DNA from: Calothrix sp. NIES-2098
Lineage (GTDB): Bacteria > Cyanobacteriota > Cyanobacteriia > Cyanobacteriales > Nostocaceae
NCBI GenBank assembly: GCA_002368175.1
Contig: AP018172.1
Coordinates: forward strand, 2,168,001-2,232,000
Direction: 5' to 3'
Length of the DNA: 64,000 nt
Of this stretch, positions 53,918 to 62,135 are shown piece by piece. How positions within the stretch are numbered: the first letter of the stretch is position 1; each line of letters begins with the position of its first letter. Position numbers and translations under genes: made by a program. The notes below the pieces were generated by a model. The model worked only from the letters and a program-made list of their open reading frames with translations. It ran no database searches and was not told the origin of the DNA.

Positions 53918-54547
53918 ATGAAGAAAACTGATTTAATATACGGAAAAACAGCTTTGGAATATTGTGAAATAGCTATAGAGGAATTAAGACATACACAGGA
54001 AGAACTACAAGCAGAAATACAGAACATTAGAACAATTCAGTCTGAATTTGCAAGTTTAAAATCTGAACTTCAAGCTACTAAACAAGAGCTAGCAGCAACG
54101 CAAGCAGAACTTAAAGCTACTAAAGAGGAATTGGAGAATACCAAAGTAGAGTTACATAAGACAAAACAAGAAATTGAAGATTCATTAATAAAAACCCAAA
54201 ATCAAACTGACTCTGCTATTGCAAAAATAAAATCTGTCAAAGCTGGTATTGAAGATGGTTCAATTATTGCACAGAAGGCTTTAATGTTACGAGGTAAAGA
54301 TGATAGGAATTGGATAAGATTCCGTGAACTTGATAGTGTTAATCATCATTGTTTACAAGTCTGGAGAATTGATGATACATGGCATGATGATATTCGTGTC
54401 AAAGCAGCATCATTATTACAAGCAAGAGACGATAAACATTGGATGAGATTTAAATATGTAAAGGATGGAAATGATACTTACCAAGTATGGCATGTTGGTA
54501 AATGGTATCATAGCGTGAGAGTTGGAGTAGCAAGAAAGACAGGGTAA
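53918..54547 (+). CDS. Coiled-coil protein with tandem W-R-F/Q-V-W repeats, gene 2 of the GUN4 cassette
   Basis: ATG 53918 is preferred over TTG 53912 (209 residues). The N-terminal module KTALEYCEIAIEELRHTQEE is shared with gene 3. A long coiled coil follows (QATKQELAATQAELKATKEE). The C-terminus has two copies of a ~43-residue repeat: RGKDDRNWIRFRELD with QVWRIDDTWHDDIRVK, and RDDKHWMRFKYVKD with QVWHVGKWYHSVRVG. I do not recognise the repeat. It may be a small beta module that binds another protein. Confidence 0.72.
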   Translation: MKKTDLIYGKTALEYCEIAIEELRHTQEELQAEIQNIRTIQSEFASLKSELQATKQELAATQAELKATKEELENTKVELHKTKQEIEDSLIKTQNQTDSAIAKIKSVKAGIEDGSIIAQKALMLRGKDDRNWIRFRELDSVNHHCLQVWRIDDTWHDDIRVKAASLLQARDDKHWMRFKYVKDGNDTYQVWHVGKWYHSVRVGVARKTG

Positions 54548-54582
54548 TTATTTAATAACAAAAATAGACAATAAATATTTCT

Positions 54583-55509
54583 ATGAATAATATTGATGTC
54601 AGTGACTGGAAAACTCCATTGGGATACTACGAAAGAGCAATAGAAGAACTCAGGCGTACAAAAGAAGAATTGCAAGACGAGTTAGAAACTATCAAAGCTA
54701 GTAATGTACAAGCTTTAGAATCAAGTATTAAGTCTTTTCAAACAGAAATACATTCATTGAAATCTGAGCTTCAACTTACTAAAGAAAAGCTTGAATCTGC
54801 TGAAAGAACTGCAATAGAAGCAGAAAAAGCTGCTAATGATGCTCAGGCTAAAATCCAGAATTTTAAAAATAGTCTACCTGAATCAACTATAAATTTTCAA
54901 ATTATTGAAGAGTTAGCCCAAATTAAAGGGCAAGTATCTCAACTTTTTGAGACAAATCAAAAGTCTCCTGAAAATGATTTACAAAAAGAGATTTTAGAAT
55001 CTTTATCAAGCTTGCGATCGCAATTTTCTCAACTGGAAGCCGAATTAACTCTTATATCACCGAATTCTGGAATAAACTACACTAAGTTGCGGGATTTGTT
55101 AGCAGAGCATAAATGGCAAGAAGCAGATAGAGAAACTTGTATATATATGCTTAGAATCTCTGATCGAGAAGACGATAAATGGTTAGACGATGGAGAAATT
55201 AAGAAGTTATCGCGTCATGATTTGCGAATTATTAACAACCTTTGGTTAAAATATAGTGATGGCAAGTTTGGTTTTAGTGTTCAAAAGCAAATATGGCAAG
55301 ATTCTGATGAAGATTATAAACTATTTGGCCATCGCGTCGGTTGGTTGGTAAACCTTGTCAATACTGAATGGCGCAAATACGAAGAGGCTATATTTAGCCT
55401 TGATGCACCTACAGGACATCTTCCTTATACGATTAGGGTACTTGGTTTAGGTTATCGTAATCCTGGGGAACTTCCACATAGACTAAAACGTTTCTTACCA
55501 AGATACTAA
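54583..55509 (+). CDS. Coiled-coil protein with C-terminal GUN4 domain, gene 3 of the cassette
   Basis: 308 residues. The N-terminal module KTPLGYYERAIEELRRTKEE matches gene 2 closely. A coiled coil spans ~40-160 (EIHSLKSELQLTKEKLESAE). The GUN4 domain covers ~172-300: NYTKLRDLLAEHKWQEADRE, HDLRIINNLWLKYSDGKFGF, SVQKQIWQD, GWLVNLVN and the APTGHLPY end. Free Gun4 binds protoporphyrin and stimulates Mg-chelatase; GUN4 domains fused to other modules in cyanobacteria have unknown ligands. Here the domain probably senses a tetrapyrrole-like ligand or binds a partner in a coiled-coil complex (inference). Confidence 0.85.
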   Translation: MNNIDVSDWKTPLGYYERAIEELRRTKEELQDELETIKASNVQALESSIKSFQTEIHSLKSELQLTKEKLESAERTAIEAEKAANDAQAKIQNFKNSLPESTINFQIIEELAQIKGQVSQLFETNQKSPENDLQKEILESLSSLRSQFSQLEAELTLISPNSGINYTKLRDLLAEHKWQEADRETCIYMLRISDREDDKWLDDGEIKKLSRHDLRIINNLWLKYSDGKFGFSVQKQIWQDSDEDYKLFGHRVGWLVNLVNTEWRKYEEAIFSLDAPTGHLPYTIRVLGLGYRNPGELPHRLKRFLPRY

Positions 55510-55576
55510 TTTAATAACAATGTATTTTGTTACTAAATAACTATTTTTCAAACATTGAAAATTAAATAAAAAATTA

Positions 55577-55593
55577 GGTGGGCATTGCCCACC
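55577..55593. repeat. Dispersed palindrome GTGGGCATTGCCCAC (copy 2)
   Basis: The same palindrome as at 7028-7042, here extended to GGTGGGCATTGCCCACC, between convergent genes. It may help to end both transcripts. A degenerate third copy is at 63982. Confidence 0.7.
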
Positions 55594-55599
55594 CCACTA

Positions 55600-58347
55600 T
55601 TAATTGGGCGGATCGATACGATTGACAACAGCTGCCCAAAGAATCATCGGTGAACCAACACCTAAACAGAATAACCACTGCTGCCAACTTAAAGGCGCTG
55701 TTTCAAACACGTAATTAATCAACGGCACATGGGCAAAGATAATTTGCAAAACAATCGCCCCTAAAATCCCGAAGGCAATGGCAGGAATATCAACATTCTC
55801 TTGAATTGTGCCGTCCATTTTGGCAATCAGGTTGGGAATTAATTGGCTAATACTCAATAAATAAAATATTCGCCCCGCAATTAACGAGTTAATCGCCATT
55901 GTTCGTGCCAAATTTAAATCGCCTGTGGTTTGGCGGATATATTCAAATACGCCAAATATCACAATCCAGTTAAATAAAGAAATTGCCAAAATTCGTTTTA
56001 ATCGACTTGTCGATAATAAGGGTTCGTTGGGATGGCGCGGTGCTTGTTCCATGACGTTTTGCGCTTTGGGTTCAAAAGCTAAGGGTACTGTCATGGTGAT
56101 GGAGTTGAGCATATTTAGCCAGAGTACTTGTAAGGATAAAATCGGTAAATCTCTGGCTAATAATGTGCTAATCAAAATTGTCATTGATTCCCCACCGTTA
56201 ACAGGCAAAATAAAGCAAATTGCTTTGATCAGGTTTTTATAAACTGCCCTTCCTTCTTCTACAGCCGCTTCAATAGAAGCAAAGTTATCGTCGGTAAGCA
56301 GCATATCTGCGGCTTCTTTAGCAACTTCTGTACCTGCGCCTCCCATTGCAATCCCGATATCTGCTTGTTTTAAGGCGGGTGCATCGTTGACACCATCTCC
56401 TGTCATAGCGACGATTTCGCCTTTTGATTGTAAGGCTTCGACTAAACGCAGCTTTTGTTCAGGGGCGACACGGGCAAAGACTACGCCTTCTTCGGCTACT
56501 TGGGCGAGTTCTGCTGGTTCCATTTTGGCGAGTTCTGCACCTGTGAAGGCGAGAACTGAACCATTTTTGTTGATGCCCATACGACGAGCGATCGCCTGAG
56601 CTGTGATAGCATGATCTCCGGTAATCATCTTCACCTGAATTCCGGCTGATTGGCAGGCTTGCACCGCTTTAATCGCACTCTCACGGGGTGGATCGATCAT
56701 TCCCTGTAAGCCTAAAAATATCAAGCCATCGGCAATATCTGGATGATCTAGGGTATTTTGCTCATCACTAACGGGCTTTTTCGCTAACGCCAATACCCGT
56801 AAGCCTTGCCGTGCCATAATATTCACTTCTCGCTCGATGGAAGTTTGGCGTAGTGTTTCTACACAATCGAGGGGGCGGGGTTGTCCGTTAGTATTCAACA
56901 GCAAGGTGCAGCGTTGTAAAATCGCCTCAACGGAACCCTTGATATATATAGTTTTACCCTTGGGTGTGGCGTGCAAAGTCGCCATGTATTGAAAGTCTGA
57001 TTCAAAGGGTATCCCATCTAATTTAGGCATTTGCTTGATTAAAGTCGGCTGGCTAAATCCAGCTTTGTTTGCCGCTGCAATTAATGCACCTTCGGTAGGA
57101 TCTCCCATGACTACCCATCTACCATTTTTCGTTTCTAGGTGGGAATCATTGCAGAGTAAGCCAGCGATTAAGCATTCTTGCAAACCCTTATCGCTGTTCA
57201 AATCAACTGGTTTTTCATCGTTGAGAATTTCTCCATCGGGCGCATAACCGACACCAGTGACAGTATATTGATGTCCTCCTGCATAGATGGCTTGTACTGT
57301 CATTTGGTTTTCTGTTAAAGTCCCGGTTTTATCCGAACAAATGACAGTTGCACTACCCAAGGTTTCTACGGCGGGTAATTTGCGGATAATTGCATTGCGT
57401 CGCGCCATGCGGGAAACACCAATGGCAAGTGTAACTGTGACTACTGCTGGTAAGCCTTCAGGAATGGCGCTGACTGTTAACGCTACCGCCGCTTCTAAAG
57501 CATCTTGAAAGCTGCGAGAACCTAATCCCACAACAAAGCAGAGGGTAGCCAGCCCTAGCACCATATACAACCAATTTTGGCTGAATTTGTCGAATTTTCT
57601 GGTTAAAGGCGTAGAAAGATTGGTATGCTGCTCCATTAGTTCGGAAATACGCCCGGTTTCCGTAGCGTTTCCTGTAGCCACAACAATTCCCGTACCTTGC
57701 CCAAAGGTCACAAAACCACCCGCATAAGCCATGTTTTTCCGTTCAGCTAAGGCGGTATCTGGCTTGAGAATTGCAGTATCTTTTTCTACTGCAACTGATT
57801 CCCCTGTTAAAGCAGATTCATCAATTTGGAGATTTTTTACTTGAATTAACCGTAAATCTGCTGGTACTTTATCGCCGGAAGTCAGTAATACAATATCTCC
57901 AGGTACTAACTCACTGGATGGTATGCGAATTTTTTGACCATCACGGATCACAGTAGCTTCCGTAGTAATAGCTTTGGCTAAAGCCGCGATCGCACTCTCG
58001 GCTTTTGACTCTTGGATAAACCCAATGATGGCGTTAGTAGTCGTCACACCCCAAATTACCCCAGCGTTGACAAAACTACCTGTCACCGCCTTCACCAAAC
58101 CCGCACACAACAAAATAATCAGTAGCGGTTGGTTAAATTGCAGTAAAAATTTTAACCACCAAGGTTGACCAGGCTTCGCTGCCAGTTCATTTGCGCCCAA
58201 TTCATGTAACAACCGTTGTGCTGTAGCCTTACTCAACCCATATTCAGCATCACTTTGCAAACGCGCGATCGCATCCGAAATATCCAAGCCATGCCAAACA
58301 GTCAGCTGCTTATCTTCTGGTGCGATGGTAGATACAGCTGGAGCCAT
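55600..58347 (-). CDS. P2-type cation-transporting ATPase (PacL-like)
   Basis: 915 residues, ~10 membrane helices. An N-terminal actuator part has the phosphatase loop LTGESVAVEKD; the phosphorylation site is CSDKTGTLTENQMT; the hinge TGDGVNDAPALKQADIGIAM is present; M4 has IPEGLPAVVTVTLAIG with the cation-site Glu. M6 reads LNMLNSITMTVPLAFEP, so the Asp of the second calcium site of SERCA is a Ser here. Substrate may therefore be one Ca2+ or another cation. The pump exports from the cytoplasm at the plasma or thylakoid membrane. A perfect operator-like dyad lies at 58367-58395, 19 bases before ATG 58347. Confidence 0.94.
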   Translation of the reverse strand: MAPAVSTIAPEDKQLTVWHGLDISDAIARLQSDAEYGLSKATAQRLLHELGANELAAKPGQPWWLKFLLQFNQPLLIILLCAGLVKAVTGSFVNAGVIWGVTTTNAIIGFIQESKAESAIAALAKAITTEATVIRDGQKIRIPSSELVPGDIVLLTSGDKVPADLRLIQVKNLQIDESALTGESVAVEKDTAILKPDTALAERKNMAYAGGFVTFGQGTGIVVATGNATETGRISELMEQHTNLSTPLTRKFDKFSQNWLYMVLGLATLCFVVGLGSRSFQDALEAAVALTVSAIPEGLPAVVTVTLAIGVSRMARRNAIIRKLPAVETLGSATVICSDKTGTLTENQMTVQAIYAGGHQYTVTGVGYAPDGEILNDEKPVDLNSDKGLQECLIAGLLCNDSHLETKNGRWVVMGDPTEGALIAAANKAGFSQPTLIKQMPKLDGIPFESDFQYMATLHATPKGKTIYIKGSVEAILQRCTLLLNTNGQPRPLDCVETLRQTSIEREVNIMARQGLRVLALAKKPVSDEQNTLDHPDIADGLIFLGLQGMIDPPRESAIKAVQACQSAGIQVKMITGDHAITAQAIARRMGINKNGSVLAFTGAELAKMEPAELAQVAEEGVVFARVAPEQKLRLVEALQSKGEIVAMTGDGVNDAPALKQADIGIAMGGAGTEVAKEAADMLLTDDNFASIEAAVEEGRAVYKNLIKAICFILPVNGGESMTILISTLLARDLPILSLQVLWLNMLNSITMTVPLAFEPKAQNVMEQAPRHPNEPLLSTSRLKRILAISLFNWIVIFGVFEYIRQTTGDLNLARTMAINSLIAGRIFYLLSISQLIPNLIAKMDGTIQENVDIPAIAFGILGAIVLQIIFAHVPLINYVFETAPLSWQQWLFCLGVGSPMILWAAVVNRIDPPN

Positions 58348-58366
58348 AACTATTTATTACCTTTTC

Positions 58367-58395
58367 TACAGTGTTATATAGAATATAACACTGTA
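58367..58395 (-). promoter_or_regulatory. Perfect 13-bp inverted repeat before the P-type ATPase gene
   Basis: TACAGTGTTATAT (58367-58379) and ATATAACACTGTA (58383-58395) are exact reverse complements across a 3-base spacer. Its position 19 bases upstream of the ATPase start codon, at or near the promoter, is that of a repressor operator. Metal-responsive ArsR/SmtB- or other winged-helix repressors bind such dyads. An mRNA hairpin is the alternative. Confidence 0.7.
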
Positions 58396-58675
58396 ATTTA
58401 GTGCCAAGAAGCATAAAACACTAAAATAATTTAATGCTAATCATAGCTAGCTTCAATTTGTCATTGGTTATTAGGCATGGGGTAGGGCATTTATGATTTC
58501 TTTGCGTCTCTCATACCATTTCTCTAAATTCTGACTACAGATAATTCTCCCCCTGCTCCCTGCCTGACAGGTGTAGGTTTATTACAAATGCTTTTATCGC
58601 GATCTCAAATCTGATGGTTGGTAATGGCAAAATACTCGTTTACTCTCACCACAACGTGCTGAACGTCTTTGGTTA

Positions 58676-58800
58676 GCGTTCGCCCTTGGCGTTGGCGCAG
58701 CCATAGCAGTTGCTACATTGCGGATGGTTATACTTGGTGGTGAGGTAGTGCGTTCCTGTCGCCTTGCGTCGGAAAGCAACTACCTCACCCGTAAGGGTGA
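58676..58800. repeat. Dispersed GC-rich repeat, copy D
   Basis: GCGTTCGCCCTTGGCGTTG (58676-58694) is the exact reverse complement of 25409-25427 in copy B. It is followed by a stem GAGGTAG/CTACCTC (58742-58748 and 58780-58786) and a second hairpin TCACCC-GTAA-GGGTGA (58785-58800). It belongs to the same family as copies A, B and C or to a mosaic of it. Confidence 0.6.
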
Positions 58801-58997
58801 AGCTGAAAATCAATCTCCTCTCCCAAATTACCAACAACTTCCCAACAAACATATCGCCTTCTCTAAATCCTTTCATCCAAAACCACTACGTCAGATTTCT
58901 TGTTTTCTTCTGGGTTTTATTACCCTGATTGCTTGTTTGCTCAATGGTTTGTCAATTCATCTTCATTGTTGGAGTTCCTTTCCTCCTACTCCTGTTG

Positions 58998-60827
58998 ATG
59001 CTTTCTATTACTCACACTTGCCCTCCGCGTAAAATACCTACACCTATCAGCTGCTCCCTATATCCCTTGTCCTCCTTATCCCCATTCTCCAATCACCAAT
59101 CTGCTTTTATCGGCTATTGGGGTTACGGTTCGCAACGTGAATTGACGGCGTTGTTAACTAATTTGTCTGCAACATCTCCACTATCTACACAGCAGTTTTC
59201 TCAAAAGGAGAATCAACTCCTTTGGAATGTTGTTCATCTGGGAATAAATAGAAACTCTTCCCCACAGCAAAATACAATTGCTGCGATTTCTGCATCGGGT
59301 TTATCCACTACGCCGGATGCTTGGGTAAATGTGACGGAAAATCACCACCTCATTTTGGCGAGAGAACCTTTCGGTAGGGTTCCTTTATACTGGACTCAGC
59401 AAGGAGAGGTGATTTGGTTTGCATCTCGGTTGCAACTACTGTTACCAATTCTGCAACAGCGCGATGTTAGCCTTCCTGGCTTATATGGTTACAGTTGTTT
59501 TTCCTACGTCCCCACTCCCCTAACGCCTGTTAAAGAAGTATTTGCAGTCCCGGCGGGAACTGAGATGATTTGGCAGGGTAATTATGAATTGGGTAAACTC
59601 TCTCAGCCGCAATCTCGAAGTATACACTCGTGGCGGGAACAGGCGGAACAAATTAAAGATGAAGCTACAGCCGTTACTCAATTGCAAACTCTCCTCCAAG
59701 CATCGATTTATCAGCAAATTGCTGATTTAAAAGCTGAACCTGTGGGAGTTTTTCTCTCTGGTGGCCTAGATTCTTCAATTGTGGCGGCGTTGTTGGTGCA
59801 AGCTGGAGTGAAAGTCCGTGCCTATACTCTCAATTTTGGTAGCGCTGGGATTCCGGAATTCCCTTATGCAGAACAGGTGGCGCAGTTTCTTCAAATTCCT
59901 TTAGTGAAAGTAGCGGCGACTCCACGGGAAATTAAGAAGGCTTTAATTTCTACTGTACAAGCGCTGGATTTACCTTTTGGCGATGGGGTGACTGTTCCTT
60001 TGTATCTCTTAGCGCAAGCAGCTAGCCAGGAAACTTCTGTAATTTTTAATGGTGAAGGTGGAGATCAATTATTTGCTGGGTGGACGAATAAACCTTTAAT
60101 TGCGGCGGGGATTTATCAGGCGGAGGAAAGTTTTATCTTGCAATATCTGCGCACGTTTCACCGCTTTTGGGGGTATGAATCGCAAATTTATCAGCCAGAA
60201 GTTTACGCACAGATAGAGAATTTACACCCCCAAGATTGGATTGTTGAAGCGCTAGATGCAACTTGCTGTCCTTCCCTACTGCATCGCCTCCGCCGCGCTA
60301 GCTTGATGCTGAAAGGGGCGCAAAATATCCACCCTCGCGCTACTGCTTTGAGTTTTGCACATGGGTTGTGGGTGCGATCGCCTTTTTGCGATCTACCTTT
60401 AGCAGAATGGACGTTTAGCTTATCTGGCGAACTCTGTTTACAAGGTGCGTGTGAGAAATATATCCTGAAACGAGCTGTAGAAAATTGGCTACCACCGGAA
60501 ATTGTTTGGCGACAAAAGCGCGGTATGGGCGTTCCCTTAACCTCTTGGTGTTTCAATGAGTTTTGGCACGATGTAGGTATCTGGCTAAATCCAGCTATAC
60601 TCAGTGCTGAAAACCGTTTTTCCTCCCAGATAGCTGCACAAATTGTTACAGGCGAACTGGGAGGAAGTATTCAAGGTAGACGGATTGGTGAGAGTTTGTG
60701 GTTATTAATTATGTGGGAACTTTGGCGATCGCATATTTTAGGGGAAAACCCAGGTAAACCTTCGTGGAATCATCCGTTTTGGCTACCTAGTTGGTTATGG
60801 AGAAGATACAAGCAATGGCAAACTTAA
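58998..60827 (+). CDS. Asparagine-synthetase-like amide/peptide synthetase without N-terminal Cys
   Basis: ATG 58998 is used, but homology begins only at FIGYWGYG (base ~59106). The codons before that come from repeat DNA, so a start at TTG 59067 or elsewhere is possible. Domain 1 (~45-200 of this frame) is an N-terminal amidotransferase-like fold (ILAREPFGRVPLYW, WFASRLQLLLPIL), but the Cys2 nucleophile is absent, so glutamine is not used. Domain 2 is the ATP-PPase: VGVFLSGGLDSSIVAALL and IFNGEGGDQLFAGW. Beta-lactam synthetase and lasso-peptide cyclase share this loss of the Cys. The gene overlaps a decarboxylase-like gene (13-37 bases), implying one pathway. Confidence 0.8.
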   Translation: MLSITHTCPPRKIPTPISCSLYPLSSLSPFSNHQSAFIGYWGYGSQRELTALLTNLSATSPLSTQQFSQKENQLLWNVVHLGINRNSSPQQNTIAAISASGLSTTPDAWVNVTENHHLILAREPFGRVPLYWTQQGEVIWFASRLQLLLPILQQRDVSLPGLYGYSCFSYVPTPLTPVKEVFAVPAGTEMIWQGNYELGKLSQPQSRSIHSWREQAEQIKDEATAVTQLQTLLQASIYQQIADLKAEPVGVFLSGGLDSSIVAALLVQAGVKVRAYTLNFGSAGIPEFPYAEQVAQFLQIPLVKVAATPREIKKALISTVQALDLPFGDGVTVPLYLLAQAASQETSVIFNGEGGDQLFAGWTNKPLIAAGIYQAEESFILQYLRTFHRFWGYESQIYQPEVYAQIENLHPQDWIVEALDATCCPSLLHRLRRASLMLKGAQNIHPRATALSFAHGLWVRSPFCDLPLAEWTFSLSGELCLQGACEKYILKRAVENWLPPEIVWRQKRGMGVPLTSWCFNEFWHDVGIWLNPAILSAENRFSSQIAAQIVTGELGGSIQGRRIGESLWLLIMWELWRSHILGENPGKPSWNHPFWLPSWLWRRYKQWQT

Positions 60828-62092
60828 CCTTAGAATTAGCGCAGGAGTTACTGAAGGTCTACGGTTCGCCGCTTTATGTGTATGATGGCGATCGCTTACG
60901 TCAAACTATTAAGCACATTACTCAAGCCATTAGCTATCCCCGGACACAGTTTCGCTTTGCTAGCGTTACTAATGGGAATATTGCGTTACTCAAAATTTTT
61001 CGTGCTGCTGGCTGGGGACTCCACGCCAATACACCAGGAGATATTTATCTGGGGTTGCAAGCGGGTTTTGACCCTGGTGATATTGTTTACAGTGGCAGTA
61101 ATTTAAATCGAGATGAGATGGTTCAAGTTTTGGATTGGGGGGTGAGAACGTTAAATCTCGATAGTGTGAATCAGGTGGAGTTGTTTTGTGAGGTTTTTTC
61201 TCACGCAGAGACGCGGCGAAAAGTCGGAGCGCCGGCTTCCGGCGATCTGAACTTTTCAAGACAGAGGCGCAGAGAGGGAGAGGTTAAGTTGGGGTTGAGG
61301 GTAAATTTACCGGAAGTTACTGGCGATAGTCGCATTGGTGTGCGTCCGGAGGAGTTTGACCCAGCGGTGGCGATTGCGCAGCAAGCAGGATTGAAAATTA
61401 AGGGGTTGCATTTTTACCGAGGGACTGGAACTAATGCGACAGAAGCTTTTACCGAAGTGATTGATACTGTGCTGGCGACAGCGCAAAAGTTACCAGATTG
61501 GGAATATTTGGATTTTGGTGGTGGCTTTGGCTATCCCTATCATCACGGTAAAGCAGCTTTTGATTGGGAAGAGTTTGGCGCAAAGTTGAGTGAGAGAATT
61601 ACAGCTTTGGGGCGGGAAATAGATTTAGTAATTGAACCAGGACGAGCTGCGATCGCAGGTTGTGGTACTTTGTTAGCGCAAGTTGTTTCTGTAAAATGGC
61701 AAGCCGAAAAACAGATTGTGGGAGTTGATACCACCGTTGCGAATCTCTCAGTGCCTGCTGTACATGGTGGCTATCGCGAAATCTTCGCATGGAAACCAGG
61801 AGAGAACACGCGAATTTATCCCACTGATGTTTGTGGTAACACAACTTACTCCAGAGATTATTTAGGTAAAAATTGCCAACTTCCAGCTTTAGAAATTGGG
61901 GATATTATCGCCATTTTAGATGTCGGGGCTTATGGTTATGCGATGTCTTCTCACTTTTTACATCGTCCCAAACCTGCGGAAATTTTATTAGAAAATAATA
62001 TACATCATCTAATTCGTCAGCGAGAAGATTATAGTGTTTTGTTGATGAATCAGATACTTGAAGAGAAAAGTCCAATAACAAATGACCAATGA
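60815..62092 (+). CDS. Type III PLP-decarboxylase-fold protein lacking the PLP lysine, with in-frame repeat insertion
   Basis: ATG 60815 with GGAGAAG upstream is preferred over ATG 60797 and TTG 60791 (426 residues). The LysA/ODC-like fold is clear: GSPLYVYD at the N-terminus, GLHFYRGTG, DFGGGFGYPY, IEPGRAAI, DVCGNTTYSRDYL, and DVGAYGYAMSSHF. The lysine that binds PLP (Y-A-x-K-A-N) is replaced: FASVTNGN has Val51 there. Between CEV (~127) and VKLGLRVN (~157) about 29 residues (FSHAETRRKVGAPASG and on) come from a dispersed repeat. The protein may be a regulator or an amine-binding partner of the synthetase rather than a decarboxylase. The last residues (SPITNDQ) also come from a short repeat. 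Confidence 0.8.
   Translation: MANLTLELAQELLKVYGSPLYVYDGDRLRQTIKHITQAISYPRTQFRFASVTNGNIALLKIFRAAGWGLHANTPGDIYLGLQAGFDPGDIVYSGSNLNRDEMVQVLDWGVRTLNLDSVNQVELFCEVFSHAETRRKVGAPASGDLNFSRQRRREGEVKLGLRVNLPEVTGDSRIGVRPEEFDPAVAIAQQAGLKIKGLHFYRGTGTNATEAFTEVIDTVLATAQKLPDWEYLDFGGGFGYPYHHGKAAFDWEEFGAKLSERITALGREIDLVIEPGRAAIAGCGTLLAQVVSVKWQAEKQIVGVDTTVANLSVPAVHGGYREIFAWKPGENTRIYPTDVCGNTTYSRDYLGKNCQLPALEIGDIIAILDVGAYGYAMSSHFLHRPKPAEILLENNIHHLIRQREDYSVLLMNQILEEKSPITNDQ
61198..61284 (+). repeat. Dispersed repeat inserted in frame within the decarboxylase-like gene
   Basis: About 87 bases, from TCTCACGCAGAGACGCGG to CAGAGGCGCAGAGAGGG, with an inner hairpin (GAAAAGT/ACTTTTC and CGCCGG/CCGGCG). The ACGCAGAGAC class occurs as intergenic repeats in this window (34955, 38082). 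Its length keeps the frame, so the protein gains ~29 residues. Confidence 0.7.
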
Positions 62093-62135
62093 CAGCCATT
62101 GCGAAAATATTACAACTTAACCGTCTTATCAAACT

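Larger units (their letters stand above)
58348..58997. other. Divergent region P-type ATPase / asparagine-synthetase-like gene
   Basis: 650 bases with the ATPase operator at 58367, short TTGTCATTGGTTATT repeats (~58455-58480), a dispersed GC-rich repeat (58676-58800) with two hairpins, and frames of 60-105 codons that look spurious. The asparagine-synthetase-like start is uncertain and could lie anywhere from 58929 to 59067. Confidence 0.5.

Noticed and set aside
58718..59032. 104-codon frame before the synthetase gene
   Set aside because: It covers the GC-rich repeat and overlaps the synthetase N-terminus in another frame; low-complexity composition.
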